The notes under the pieces: generated by a model | Databases searched by the model: none | The model's input: only the letters and a program-made list of their open reading frames with translations | Told to the model about the DNA's origin: nothing | Made by a program: the position numbers and the translations under genes | NCBI RefSeq assembly: GCF_001012815.1 | Contig: NZ_JYJP01000041.1 | Coordinates: forward strand, 25,004 to 89,003 | Direction of reading: 5' to 3' | Length of the DNA: 64,000 bases | Origin: Vibrio mexicanus | GTDB lineage: Bacteria > Pseudomonadota > Gammaproteobacteria > Enterobacterales > Vibrionaceae | Shown here: in pieces, positions 20,349 through 29,898 of the stretch | Layout of the letters: every line of letters begins with the position of its first letter | Position numbering within the stretch: position 1 is the first letter of the stretch

Positions 20349-21605
20349 ATGACTGGTAAATTTGCCATTATTCCTTCTCTCGCTGTTACAGCTTTCGCTT
20401 TCAATGCCTCAGCAGCAACAGTGACACAAGAACAAGTCGTTGAGCATTATGCGGATATTGCTCACGCAGTTTTCGCTGATGCTCTAGTGACGGCTAAAAC
20501 ACTTGATCAATCGATTGACCAATTCCTAGCGGCGCCATCGGCGAAAGGCTTTGAAGACGTTAAGCAAGCTTGGATCGATTCTCGCGTACCATACCAACAG
20601 TCTGAAGTATTCCGTTTTGGTAACGCAATTGTTGATGACTGGGAAGGTCAGCTAAACGCTTGGCCGCTTGATGAAGGTCTTATCGATTATGTTGCGGCAG
20701 ACTACCAACACGAATTGGGTAACGAAGGGGCAAGCGCGAATATCGTAGCGAATAGCACGATCCAAATCGGCTCAGAAGTATTGGAAGTCAAAGAAATTAC
20801 ACCAAAACTGATTGCGGATTTGAATGAAGTTGGCGGCTCTGAAGCGAACGTTGCTTCTGGCTACCATGCGATTGAATTCTTGCTTTGGGGTCAAGACCTA
20901 AACGGTACTAACGCTGGTGCAGGTCAGCGTGCCTACACAGATTTTGCTAAAGGCAGTGCATGTACGAATGGTAACTGTGACCGTCGTGGTGAATATCTTA
21001 AAGCAGCGTCACAGCTTCTTATTCAAGATCTAGAGTGGATGGAAAAGCAGTGGTCAGCATCAGAGAAGAACAACTACCGCCAAGAACTACTGGCAGACAG
21101 CAGCGATCAAGGTCTGCGTAAAATGCTATTTGGTATGGGTTCACTTTCTTTAGGTGAACTGGCGGGCGAGCGTATGAAGGTTGCACTAGAAGCCAACTCA
21201 ACAGAAGACGAGCACGATTGTTTCTCAGACAACACGCACAACTCTCACTACTACAACGAGCAAGGCATCTACAATGTCTACACTGGTTTGTACAAGCGTG
21301 AAGATGGTACTTTGTTATCTGGTCCAAGCCTACATCAACTAGTTAAGCAAAAAGACCCGCAGGCAGCGAAAGAGATTCAAAAGCAGTTTGATCAAACACG
21401 TAGCCAAGTAGGTCTATTGGTGTCTTCAGCTGAGAAGAACAACCAACATTTCGACCAGCTTATCGCATCTGGTAACGCTCAAGGTAATGCACTCGTTAAT
21501 GAAACCATTTTTGCTCTAGTGGCTCAAACGGCTTCTATTGAACGTGCAGCAGGCATTATCGGTATCGACAGCCTAAACCCAGATACGGCTGACCACGAGT
21601 TTTAA
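20349..21605 (+). CDS. Imelysin-family (M75/IrpA-like) periplasmic protein
   Basis: 418 residues with a signal peptide ending at ASA-A. The imelysin motif GYHAIEFLLWGQD (GxHxxE) is present near residue 178, and the C-terminal half repeats the helical bundle. Such proteins are periplasmic or outer-membrane linked, iron-regulated, and structurally related to iron-binding EfeO-type domains; peptidase activity is doubtful. First gene of a locus with a di-heme protein, a second imelysin and a DUF1513 protein, behind a Fur-like box. A terminator follows, so it is probably expressed above the downstream genes. Confidence 0.9.
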   Translation: MTGKFAIIPSLAVTAFAFNASAATVTQEQVVEHYADIAHAVFADALVTAKTLDQSIDQFLAAPSAKGFEDVKQAWIDSRVPYQQSEVFRFGNAIVDDWEGQLNAWPLDEGLIDYVAADYQHELGNEGASANIVANSTIQIGSEVLEVKEITPKLIADLNEVGGSEANVASGYHAIEFLLWGQDLNGTNAGAGQRAYTDFAKGSACTNGNCDRRGEYLKAASQLLIQDLEWMEKQWSASEKNNYRQELLADSSDQGLRKMLFGMGSLSLGELAGERMKVALEANSTEDEHDCFSDNTHNSHYYNEQGIYNVYTGLYKREDGTLLSGPSLHQLVKQKDPQAAKEIQKQFDQTRSQVGLLVSSAEKNNQHFDQLIASGNAQGNALVNETIFALVAQTASIERAAGIIGIDSLNPDTADHEF

Positions 21606-21634
21606 GCACCAGTTTGGTTAGTTTAACTCGTTGT

Positions 21635-21664
21635 AGAAAGGGCTGTTAAAGCCCTTTCTTCTCT
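21635..21664 (+). terminator. Terminator or attenuator after the first imelysin gene
   Basis: AGAAAGGGCT-GTTA-AAGCCCTTTCTT, then a TC-rich tail. The following gene starts about 100 bp later, so this may be a partial terminator that lowers expression of the rest of the locus. Confidence 0.8.
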
Positions 21665-21770
21665 CTTTCTTTTCGTTAACGACAAACTCTATACGACTAC
21701 AGAGCAGCGACAAACAATAACAACGAACTGCCTAAATAAGTCGCACACCAATCTGTTATGGAAGATACAG

Positions 21771-23180
21771 ATGAGCATGTTCACTGAGAATCAATTCATG
21801 AAAACAACTTTTCTAGCTTGTTTACTAATCGTCACTTCAATGAGCGTTTCTGCTTATGATAAGAAGTCTGGCGGGGGAACAAGTGTCAAAAAAGAGGGTG
21901 CGAACGCCTTCTCACTGCCGGCAGGCAATTTGCCAATGAGCAAACGCTTAGACTTCAGCGTCGGTAATAGCTTTTTCAGAAACCCTTGGGTGCAAGCGCC
22001 AGCATCGACAGATGCAAGAGACGGTTTGGGCCCGCTATTTAATACTAATGGGTGTCAAAACTGCCACATTAAAGATGGCCGAGGTCACGCACCTGAGCCA
22101 AGTGACCGAAATGCGGTTTCTATGCTGGTTCGATTGAGTATTCCGGCCACAACGCCAGAGCAAAAAGAGGAGGTAATTCTATCGGGTGTGATTCCAGAAC
22201 CTACCTATGGTGGTCAGCTACAAGACTTTGCACTGCCAGACGAAAAACCGGAAGGCCGAATTCAGATCGTCTATGAACCATATCCGGTAGTCTTTGAAGA
22301 CGGAACCGTGGTTGAGCTGCGTAAGCCGCTACTGTCTATCACTGATTTGGGTTACGGACCAATGCATCCAGACACCTTAATGTCGGCCCGTGTTGCACCG
22401 CCAATGATTGGTCTTGGTCTAATAGAAAGTATCCCAGATGAAACCCTACTTGCTTGGGTTGAAGAGCAGAAAAAGGGGTCCGATGGCTTATCGGGTAAAG
22501 TGAACAAAGTGCTTGATGTACAAACCGGTGAGCTCGCTATTGGGCGATTTGGCTGGAAAGCAGGTCAACCAAACCTTATGCAGCAAAATGCGGCCGCATT
22601 TAATGGTGACCTTGGTTTAACAAGCGAACTATTTCCAAATGAGAACTGTACGACAAAGCAAGAGCTTTGCGAGACATTACCCAACGGTGGTCATCCAGAG
22701 GTGAGTGAGAATATCTTAGACTTTGTTGAATTCTACTCGCAGCATTTGGCGGTCCCAATTCGTCGTAATGTGAACGACCCCAAAGTGAAATTGGGTCAGG
22801 AACTGTTTGTCCAAGCAGGTTGTGAAAGCTGCCATAAAGTGAATGTGAAAACTAAGGTTCGCGAAGACCTTCCAGCGCTTTCCAATCAGCTAATTCATCC
22901 TTATACCGATCTGTTGCTCCATGATATGGGTGAAGGGTTAGCAGACAACCGACCTGAGTATCTAGCCAATGGCAGAGAGTGGCGAACTGCGCCACTATGG
23001 GGATTGGGTTACACAAAAGAAGTGAACGGTCATACAACGTTACTTCACGATGGACGAGCTCGAGATGCGCTTGAAGCAGTACTTTGGCATGGCGGTGAAG
23101 CAGAGTCGGCGAAGCAGGCAGTACTAGGATTTGATAAAGAGAAGCGAGAAGCCTTGGTCGCTTTCTTGAACTCTTTATAA
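21771..23180 (+). CDS. Di-heme c-type protein, thiol oxidoreductase-like (DUF1111)
   Basis: 469 residues with an N-terminal signal. Two CxxCH haem sites are visible: CQNCH near residue 97 and CESCH near 350, together with the C-terminal LHDGRARDALEAVLWHGGEAE stretch in short form LHDGRA / LWHGGEAE. This fits the DUF1111 di-haem family related to bacterial cytochrome c peroxidases. The start at 21771 has GGA upstream; the internal ATG at 21798 (MKTTFLACLL) gives a more typical signal peptide and is a real alternative. Probably part of an iron-acquisition or iron-oxidation system with the flanking imelysins. Confidence 0.87.
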   Translation: MSMFTENQFMKTTFLACLLIVTSMSVSAYDKKSGGGTSVKKEGANAFSLPAGNLPMSKRLDFSVGNSFFRNPWVQAPASTDARDGLGPLFNTNGCQNCHIKDGRGHAPEPSDRNAVSMLVRLSIPATTPEQKEEVILSGVIPEPTYGGQLQDFALPDEKPEGRIQIVYEPYPVVFEDGTVVELRKPLLSITDLGYGPMHPDTLMSARVAPPMIGLGLIESIPDETLLAWVEEQKKGSDGLSGKVNKVLDVQTGELAIGRFGWKAGQPNLMQQNAAAFNGDLGLTSELFPNENCTTKQELCETLPNGGHPEVSENILDFVEFYSQHLAVPIRRNVNDPKVKLGQELFVQAGCESCHKVNVKTKVREDLPALSNQLIHPYTDLLLHDMGEGLADNRPEYLANGREWRTAPLWGLGYTKEVNGHTTLLHDGRARDALEAVLWHGGEAESAKQAVLGFDKEKREALVAFLNSL

Positions 23181-23198
23181 CGGTAGTGGAGACTGAAC

Positions 23199-24280
23199 AT
23201 GAAAAAGTATTCTTTGGTTAGTCTTGGCTGCACACTTTCCGCTTCGTTATTGCTAGTGGGGTGTCAGTCTATGGAAACTGAAGCCCAGCCACGCGTTCAA
23301 CTTTATGCTGAAAAAGTTAACGCTAAAACAGTGGATGCTCCTACTAACAGCATTGAGGCTGTGCATAGTTTGCAATGGCATTCGGCACAGCGATTCTTGT
23401 CTGCGAGTCAAGCGCAAGCTCGGAGTGGCAAGCATGGTGTCAAACCCAAGAGATGCAAGACGCAGAACTAAAAGCTCAATGGCAAGAAACGATCTCGGCA
23501 TGGATGTATTTGCAAGGGCAGGAACGTGGGCCTGAGGCAGCGTTGGAGCAGAGTTGGAATATTCAGTTCTGGCCCGATAAGAAAAACACCACCGGCAGAA
23601 AAATGTTCGAGCTCGCAAAGCAGGACAAAACTTGGCAAGTCGAAGAGATCGCCAATCAAAGCGTCACAGTACAGGGAATTGGGTCGATAGAGTGGTTGCT
23701 GTTTGACAGCTCCGCAGAGCGATATAGCAAAACAGAGATATGTCAGCTCGGGGTGCCAATTTCTCAAAATATTGAGAACAACGCGAGCTTGATTGAACAA
23801 GCTTGGCGCGTTAATCCTTGGAATGGCCTGGACGATAAGAAGTGGCACAGCGAGTATTTGTCTCTCATTACAAATCAACTTGATTACAGTATGAAGAAGA
23901 TGAGCCGTCCATTAGCCAAACCGGGTAAGCCCAGAGCCTACTTTGCGGAGTCATGGCGCTCTGGAACTTCTCTATCTCAATTGGAAAAAAATATCGAAGC
24001 AATGCAAGCGCTTTACTTTGCCAACGGTATGGGTCTAGATAACATACTAAGGAAAAGAGGGCGCGATGAACTTGCCAGCCTCATTTCACATCAGTTTCAA
24101 GTGACGCTGGAGACTTGGCCAGAGCAGCAGAGCATGTTCGATCTTCTACAGTCAAAATCGGGCTACCAATATTTGATGGCGCAATACAACAAACTTGAAC
24201 AGCTCCATTATTACATGACAGAAGAAGTGGCGATCGAGTTGGGTATTGTCATTGGGTTTAATGCAACCGATGGCGATTGA
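23199..24280 (+). pseudogene. Imelysin-family lipoprotein, frameshifted by one lost base
   Basis: The corrected product is 360 residues: lipobox LVGC, then an imelysin-like alpha-helical protein (AWMYLQGQERGPEAALEQSW; RVNPWNGLDD). The break is at GCTCGGAGTGG (23421-23423); adding one G gives A-R-E-W-Q-A-W and a single frame of 1083 bases. It follows the di-haem gene by 18 bp and overlaps the start of the DUF1513 gene. Two imelysins in one locus is the usual pattern of this iron-regulated cluster in several gammaproteobacteria. Confidence 0.85.
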
Positions 24281-25391
24281 TAACTCTAAAAGAGAACTGC
24301 TTAAAGGAGCGTTATTCGCAACTATGGCGCCTCTTTATCTGTCTGGCTGCAGCATCTCAAACAATGCCCAAAGCCAAGATAATGGAGAATCATTGCTAGT
24401 CGGCTGCGCAGCGCTAGGTAATGACGAGTTTATTGCAACTGCTGTTCAGATAGACGGATCTCCGGTATGGCAATGTCCTTTACCTCATCGAGGCCATGGC
24501 GTAGCAATTAATACTGAGCTCAATCAAGTGGCGATATTTGGACGTCGACCGGGTGAGTTTATTAAGGTGGTTGATGGGCAATCTGGTCAGCAGGTGGCTT
24601 TTATCCCTCAACTCGTTGGCCGTCACTTTTATGGTCATGGGGCTTATTCAAACAGTGGTCAGTTCTTATATGTTACAGAAGGGATTTCTGAGACCAGTGA
24701 GGGCGTGATAGGTGTTTACGATGCATTTAATGGCTATCAGCGCGTGAACGAATTTTCCGGCATTGGGATAGGGCCGCATGAGATCATTGTTCGAAGTGAT
24801 GACACTATTGTGGTCGCTGTTGGCGGTATTCAAACTTCTGGTCGCACTAAACTCAACCTAGATACTATGCAACCTAAGCTGGTCTACATCAGGCCAGATG
24901 GCGAAATCGTAAGTCAGTTAGGATTGGGCTCTCATCAGCTCAGTATCCGGCATATTGCCTGTGATGAAAGTGGCGCCGTTGTTTGCGGGCAGCAATATCA
25001 AGGAGATGAAGACGATTCTCAACCTTTGATGGCGATCTCTTATCAAGGTCAATCGCTTGTGCCGCTAGAGGCGACGCCAGAGGAATGGATGCGATTTAAC
25101 AGTTACATAGGCAGCGTAGCCATGGTTGGAGAGCATATTGTGGCAACGTCTCCAAGAGGAAACTGTTATGGCGTCTGGGATAAGACGACTAGGAAGCTGG
25201 TTAAGCTTGGAAAGCTTACCGATGCGAGTGGGGTAGTTGCGATGCAACCATCAAACACCATCCAGTTTGCGATGAGCTCTGGCATTGGTGAGATGAAATT
25301 GATCCCCTCAATCAGGCAGGATTCTATCTCCACACTCATTTCGTCTACTTCGATAGCTTGGGACAACCATTTAAGTTATCTGCAAATCTAG
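24261..25391 (+). CDS. DUF1513 family beta-propeller-like protein
   Basis: 376 residues. The N-terminus has basic residues, a hydrophobic stretch and a Cys (SKRELLKGALFATM, then LSGC), so it is exported and likely lipid-anchored. The body has repeated short beta-strand motifs (GHGVAIN, GPHEIIV, SGQFLYVTEG), as in DUF1513 proteins, which look like seven-bladed propellers. The start overlaps the preceding gene by 20 bp; ATG 24270 is an alternative. Always seen with imelysin and di-haem genes; exact role unknown. Confidence 0.83.
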   Translation: MQPMAIDNSKRELLKGALFATMAPLYLSGCSISNNAQSQDNGESLLVGCAALGNDEFIATAVQIDGSPVWQCPLPHRGHGVAINTELNQVAIFGRRPGEFIKVVDGQSGQQVAFIPQLVGRHFYGHGAYSNSGQFLYVTEGISETSEGVIGVYDAFNGYQRVNEFSGIGIGPHEIIVRSDDTIVVAVGGIQTSGRTKLNLDTMQPKLVYIRPDGEIVSQLGLGSHQLSIRHIACDESGAVVCGQQYQGDEDDSQPLMAISYQGQSLVPLEATPEEWMRFNSYIGSVAMVGEHIVATSPRGNCYGVWDKTTRKLVKLGKLTDASGVVAMQPSNTIQFAMSSGIGEMKLIPSIRQDSISTLISSTSIAWDNHLSYLQI

Positions 25392-25404
25392 CCGTTTTCT
25401 ATTT

Positions 25405-25485
25405 ATGTACCCAATCTAGCGTCAGGCTTTTTGGGTATAACAGTACTCCTTTACGTCCTCACACCCCTGTAAGTGGAGTACTGTT
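25405..25485. repeat. Two adjacent inverted repeats after the DUF1513 gene
   Basis: First, TGTACCCAA (about 25406) pairs with TTGGGTATA (25430-25438) across an 18-base gap. Second, AACAGTACTCC (25439-25449) pairs perfectly with GGAGTACTGTT (25475-25485), and the inner bases extend the stem with a bulge. No T run follows the second, so it is not a standard terminator. It may stabilise the mRNA end. The first resembles the ends of the nearby TATACCC element. Confidence 0.6.
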
Positions 25486-25575
25486 AAAATTGATACTTAA
25501 GTGTTCACAATAGCTTGGGCTAGATCTTAAAACTTGTTCAACTTTTCTTCTTGTTATCTGCCATACTTTATTGAA

Positions 25576-25842
25576 TATACCCAAGTGACTTCAAGATGCA
25601 GGATTCAGAGCGTTGTCATGGGTTCAAGTTCAAGGCAAATGATGCAGAGGAATAACCGGTTCTTTCCAAGTCATTTAACGTAGAAATTGAATGCTTGACA
25701 CGCTCCCGAAGGACGAGTTTGCCTAGCTTGCATACTTTGTTAACGATTCTCAATTTAAAACCACTAGATTGTCGAATCGTTGCCGCGTCTGCAAACTAGG
25801 CAATTCTCGCTGAACCACGCATCTTGAGGTTACTTTGGTATA
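25576..25842. mobile_element. MITE-like element, TATACCC family, copy 1
   Basis: A 267-bp non-coding block bounded by TATACCCAAGTGACTTCAAGATGC at the left and, inverted, a matching GCATCTTGAGGTTACTTTGGTATA-type end at the right (given in parts: GCATCTTGAGG / TTACTTTGGTATA). A second copy in opposite orientation lies at 31759-32022 and matches at roughly nine in ten positions by eye. No coding capacity, so it would depend on a transposase elsewhere. It ends 13 bp before the ldtD ribosome site and therefore forms most of that gene's leader. Confidence 0.85.
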
Positions 25843-25868
25843 CATTTAAGAAAAAAGGAGTGGTATTG

Positions 25869-27434
25869 ATGAGGAAGTGTGTCTCTATCTTTCTGATGTT
25901 AATGATATTTTCATCAGGTTCACTTGCTTTAGAACGCTTCGTGAAAATGGACTGGCTTGAGTCAGACTCATTTGTCGCGAGCTTGATTCAATACCCTGAA
26001 TTAGTTGACCAAATTTATGCTGAAAATGATTTTCAACTGATTTGGTTCGACACTAAACACAACTCTTATCTTGAATCTCAACTCGAAATTATTGAGCACG
26101 CAGGCTTTAGTAGTTTGTTTTCACGTCAGCTTGCTCATATGCGTAAATTGCGTGAAAACAGTCAATGGTTTGAGTACGACCTCCTCGCAACCGATACCAT
26201 GTTGCTGTATATGAGCTACGCCGAGCGTGCGGCAAGCAGTGATCAAGGCAAAGAGTGGTTTTTCCAGCATTCACTCAGTGGAAAGCTGCCAACACCAAGC
26301 CGCGATGCGGTGTTGTCCTTTTTTGTTGCGATAGAAGTCCATCAATTGGACCAATTAGTTAATGCTTACACACCAAGTTCTCAGGGTTATAAGCAGCTTG
26401 TGAGCTCCTTTTGGTACTTAAAGCAGTATGAACAGATTGAGCTGCCCCTTTATCGTATTAGTAAGTTGGTAAAAAGTGGTGACACACTAGATAACCGTGA
26501 TCTGTTGATACAGCGCCTACAGTTAGCAAATCTCGATGCTTCAACGGTGAGGACCGATGTTAGCTGGTACGATGATACGTTAGTGAAGTTGGTGAAAGAG
26601 TTTCAGAGCTTACATGGCCTGAAACCCGATGGAGTAATAGGCCCGGCCACCTTAAGCTGGTTGAACTTACCTCTCAACGATAGGCTAGCTATGCTTGCTT
26701 TAAACGCCGAGCGTTCACGTATGTGGCCAGAGCAGCGCGATACCATCATTATGGTGAATGTGCCTAGCTTTGATATGAAGTATTGGTATTTGGGTGAGGA
26801 AGTTTTTGAATCTAAGGTGGTGGTTGGCCGTACGACGCGCAAAACACCAGTGATGACGACCAAGTTGGATTCACTGATTCTTAATCCAACTTGGAATGTA
26901 CCGCGCAAGATAATGGTTGAAGACATTTTGCCGCAAGTGGTGCAAGACGCCTCCTATTTAGAAAGGCAGAACTTTGAGATTATTAAAAGCTGGTATTCGA
27001 AACCGGATAACACCGTCAACCCAGAACTGATCGATTGGAGCGCAATTAACCCTAATACGTTCCCATACAAAATGCGTCAGCAGTCAGGGCAGGGTAATGC
27101 TCTGGGTTTGTATAAGTTCAATACCCCTAATCCTAGAGCGATCTTCCTTCACGATACCCCAAGTAAACATCTGTTTGGTAAAGAGACTCGAGCGTTTAGT
27201 TCAGGCTGTGTCAGGGTTGAAAATGCCGACCAGTTTGCGTCGCTATTGCTAGAAACACAAGGCATTGATGCGATGGAGCATCAGTCTGAAGAGATGTCTT
27301 CCAATCATGCTATTCCGCTCAAACGTCGCATTCCAGTGCATATCATCTATCAAACTGTGTGGTATGAGGCAGGTAAAGTTCATTATAGGGATGATGTTTA
27401 CCGCTATGACACGTTCAGTTACACAAAAGGATAA
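25869..27434 (+). CDS. ldtD: L,D-transpeptidase, YcbB/LdtD type
   Basis: 521 residues. Signal peptide (RKCVSIFLMLMIFSSGSLA), an N-terminal scaffold domain, a peptidoglycan-binding domain (LVKEFQSLHGLKPDGVIG) and a YkuD catalytic domain with the active Cys in SSGCVRVEN. It makes 3-3 cross-links in peptidoglycan. Start set at 25869, eight bases after AAAAGGAG; an upstream in-frame ATG at 25824 lies inside the MITE and has no ribosome site. First of three genes in the same order as E. coli ycbB-ycbK-ycbL. Confidence 0.92.
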   Translation: MRKCVSIFLMLMIFSSGSLALERFVKMDWLESDSFVASLIQYPELVDQIYAENDFQLIWFDTKHNSYLESQLEIIEHAGFSSLFSRQLAHMRKLRENSQWFEYDLLATDTMLLYMSYAERAASSDQGKEWFFQHSLSGKLPTPSRDAVLSFFVAIEVHQLDQLVNAYTPSSQGYKQLVSSFWYLKQYEQIELPLYRISKLVKSGDTLDNRDLLIQRLQLANLDASTVRTDVSWYDDTLVKLVKEFQSLHGLKPDGVIGPATLSWLNLPLNDRLAMLALNAERSRMWPEQRDTIIMVNVPSFDMKYWYLGEEVFESKVVVGRTTRKTPVMTTKLDSLILNPTWNVPRKIMVEDILPQVVQDASYLERQNFEIIKSWYSKPDNTVNPELIDWSAINPNTFPYKMRQQSGQGNALGLYKFNTPNPRAIFLHDTPSKHLFGKETRAFSSGCVRVENADQFASLLLETQGIDAMEHQSEEMSSNHAIPLKRRIPVHIIYQTVWYEAGKVHYRDDVYRYDTFSYTKG

Positions 27435-27609
27435 CTGAATCGAATTTTGACATTTATCTGACTTATGGAATTTTTCCATACTGCTCAATAAGTAAGCAAA
27501 AAAGTCAGTTGTTTACCCGATTATTGCACGATTTATGCATTTGAACTTCTCAGAAGAGTTCGGTAGTGTCCGTTCTCGTTTCCAAACTTTGCTGAGAAGG
27601 GTCGTAATT

Positions 27610-28152
27610 TTGTCGTTAACTCGCCGTAATTTTCTTAAACTTGCCGGAAGTGGTGTTGTTGTCGCTACTTGTATGCCTCAGGTTGCGTTTGCCTACTATC
27701 CCGATCGCCCTCGTGAGTTAGCCATGAACAATCTTCATACTGGAGAAACCGTAGAATCTCAGTACTTTAATGGCAAAATTTATGTACCCGACGAGCTCGC
27801 TCGCCTAGATCATATCTGTCGTGATTTTAGACGTAATGAGTCACATCCTATGGACAAGCGTTTGTTTGATCAGATCAGCAAAATCCAAGACTTGTTGGGC
27901 ACCCAAGCGGAAGTACAGATTATTTCCGGTTATCGCTCACCCGCTACCAATGAAGCGCTACGTGGCAAATCATCGGGCGTGGCAAAGAAGAGTTTCCATA
28001 TGTTAGGTCAGGCTATCGACTTTAGATTGGAAGGCGTCAACCTCAAACAAGTTCGCGAGGCGGCAATTAGCCTAAAAGCGGGCGGTGTGGGCTACTACCC
28101 ACGCAGCGACTTCCTTCATATTGATACCGGTCCAGTCCGCAGTTGGGCATAA
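27610..28152 (+). CDS. mepK: Peptidoglycan endopeptidase, YcbK/MepK type (M15/DUF882)
   Basis: A Tat-type signal (LTRRNFLKLAG) is followed by a zinc-peptidase M15-like domain with VQIISGYRSPATNE, SFHMLGQAIDF and SDFLHIDTGPVRSW, the metal and catalytic residues of MepK, which cleaves 3-3 cross-links. I prefer the TTG at 27610, preceded by AGAAGGG, because it places the twin Arg close to the N-terminus as in E. coli YcbK. An ATG at 27535 would add 25 residues. Functionally opposite to the neighbouring transpeptidase. Confidence 0.88.
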   Translation: MSLTRRNFLKLAGSGVVVATCMPQVAFAYYPDRPRELAMNNLHTGETVESQYFNGKIYVPDELARLDHICRDFRRNESHPMDKRLFDQISKIQDLLGTQAEVQIISGYRSPATNEALRGKSSGVAKKSFHMLGQAIDFRLEGVNLKQVREAAISLKAGGVGYYPRSDFLHIDTGPVRSWA

Positions 28153-28285
28153 CCGACTTAAATAACAAGCAGTTATCAATACTCATCAAACCTTAAACCC
28201 TTAGCGAAACAAGGTCTAAATATTGTAATCGCCGCGTTGTGGTGTCATAGTGCGGACAATTTCGGTATTGAAGAAGGTATTCACA

Positions 28286-28942
28286 ATGGCATTAAAGTAT
28301 CAGGTTGTTCCTGTCACTTCATTTTCTCAAAACTGTTCTATCGTCTGGTGCGACGAGACCATGAAAGGTGTCGTAGTTGATCCGGGTGGCGATGTTAAGC
28401 AGCTAAAGATGCTCATTGATGAACTGGGTGTGGAAGTGGTGAGCTTAGTATTGACCCATGGCCATCTGGATCACGTTGGCGGTACAGAGCCACTGGCTGA
28501 GCTATTAGGCGGTATCGATATCATTGGTCCACACAAAGCAGACAATTTCTGGCTTCAAGGGCTAGAAGGTCAAAGCAAAATGTTCGGTTTTCCTCTTACG
28601 GAAGCATTCGAGCCTAATCAATGGTTAGATGAGGGTGACGTTGTCACTTTTGGTAATCAAAGCTTTGATGTGCTGCACACGCCTGGTCACACACCGGGTC
28701 ATGTTGTGTTGTTTAGTGATTCTGCGAAACTCGCGTTTGTGGGTGACGTTCTATTTAATGGAAGTGTCGGCCGAACAGATTTCCCGCAGGGTGACTTCAA
28801 TACCCTTATTGATTCAATCAAAACCAAGCTTTGGCCTCTAGGTAATGAGGTTCGTTTTGTACCTGGACACGGCCCTGAATCAACGTTTGGTCATGAGCGT
28901 GCTGCTAACCCGTTCGTTGCAGACGAAATGCCATTGTACTAA
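28286..28942 (+). CDS. gloC: Metallo-beta-lactamase-fold hydrolase, GloC (glyoxalase II type)
   Basis: 218 residues from ATG 28286 (MALKYQVVP), preceded by GAAGGT. The binuclear metal motif THGHLDHVGG is intact, with HTPGHTPGHVV, GDVLFNGSVGRTD and PGHGPES further on. The E. coli homologue YcbL (GloC) hydrolyses S-lactoylglutathione. Its place after mepK matches E. coli. It ends overlapping by 4 bp with the convergent DUF2982 gene. Confidence 0.9.
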   Translation: MALKYQVVPVTSFSQNCSIVWCDETMKGVVVDPGGDVKQLKMLIDELGVEVVSLVLTHGHLDHVGGTEPLAELLGGIDIIGPHKADNFWLQGLEGQSKMFGFPLTEAFEPNQWLDEGDVVTFGNQSFDVLHTPGHTPGHVVLFSDSAKLAFVGDVLFNGSVGRTDFPQGDFNTLIDSIKTKLWPLGNEVRFVPGHGPESTFGHERAANPFVADEMPLY

Positions 28943-29616
28943 TCCAAGGTTTCTTCTGGCTCGGCGGCTGCAAGGTAGCGCCGAGCCAATCCTACAAACT
29001 CCGCAGGCTCTCTATCGAGATCAGCCGCTGAAATAAACACATCAAAATCAAAGAACCCTCTTTGATGCTTCATTCTATTGGCCATCATCGCCAGCAGTCC
29101 CGAATACACTTTGCCATTTGAGCTTTTGAACAAGCTAGAGTCTAGCACTATGTCTTCGAACGCAGTGTTGGGATTGGCTTGCTTCATACCGAGATAAAGA
29201 AGAGCACGTTGACTCATTAAGATGTCTGAAGCCACTCTTGGACACGTTGCGTCCAGAAACGGTGAGTAGTGTTTAAGCTTGATGCCAATGTAGGGTAGGG
29301 GTTGGTGCCAACCTTGCTGCTGATAGCTGCAAATACCTATTGATGAGATATTGTTCCATTTAACTGCCCAGCCGCCTTTATGTAGGTGCTGCTGGAAATG
29401 CGTTGAGGTTAGCGTGTAAGAGACTTTGCTCTGTTTGAGCAAAGTATGAATGACAAATGCAACACAGCACACGAGTGCGATAACGGCAAGAGCGTGATGA
29501 AATTTAGGCGCGAACGCGATGGCAGCCAGAGATATAAAAATCGCGGAAGCAATAAGAGTCTTTTTTATCAGCCGCTCTTGCGTGTCTGATGTATTTGTTA
29601 AGTGTAATGTGTCCAT
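28939..29616 (-). CDS. DUF2982 family membrane protein
   Basis: 225 residues from the ATG at 29616 (MDTLHLTNTSDTQER). Two adjacent membrane helices lie near residues 20-60, followed by a soluble domain with WNNISSIGICSYQQQGWH and a conserved LLAMMANRMKHQRGFFDFDV. Recognised as DUF2982, seen in vibrios and relatives; function unknown. Upstream in-frame Met codons have no better ribosome site. Convergent with gloC with overlapping stops. Confidence 0.82.
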   Translation of the reverse strand: MDTLHLTNTSDTQERLIKKTLIASAIFISLAAIAFAPKFHHALAVIALVCCVAFVIHTLLKQSKVSYTLTSTHFQQHLHKGGWAVKWNNISSIGICSYQQQGWHQPLPYIGIKLKHYSPFLDATCPRVASDILMSQRALLYLGMKQANPNTAFEDIVLDSSLFKSSNGKVYSGLLAMMANRMKHQRGFFDFDVFISAADLDREPAEFVGLARRYLAAAEPEETLD

Positions 29617-29820
29617 AACTGCATATTTGGCTTCATGTTTCTTGTCTAAAATGAGAATTTGAATCACAACTTTATGAATCACTATATTAGGTGTTTTCGC
29701 TTAAGTTCTAAAAACCTCTGTATATGTATTCAGTGGTTATTCTCAATTATTGACTAAATTATAGACTTCCATAGTGTTGCGACGCATTTTTGGATCATTA
29801 TCGCTGCGACACCCTACAAA

Positions 29821-29842
29821 TATACCCAAATATTTGGTATAA
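29821..29842. repeat. Near-perfect palindrome resembling fused MITE ends
   Basis: TATACCCAAATATTTGGTATA reads as TATACCCAA joined to TTTGGTATA, the outer ends of the 267-bp element found at 25.6 and 31.8 kb. It lies about 57 bp before the winged-helix gene start, in its promoter region. It could be an internal-deletion scar of the element or an operator for a dimeric protein. Confidence 0.5.
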
Positions 29843-29898
29843 AACGCGCTTCAAATTTTCACCACTGCGTTGTATGCAGTGAAATGGAGAAATACTCG

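Noticed and set aside
25576..25842. CRISPR array
   Set aside because: Only two distant copies in inverted orientation, no short regular repeats, and no cas genes.
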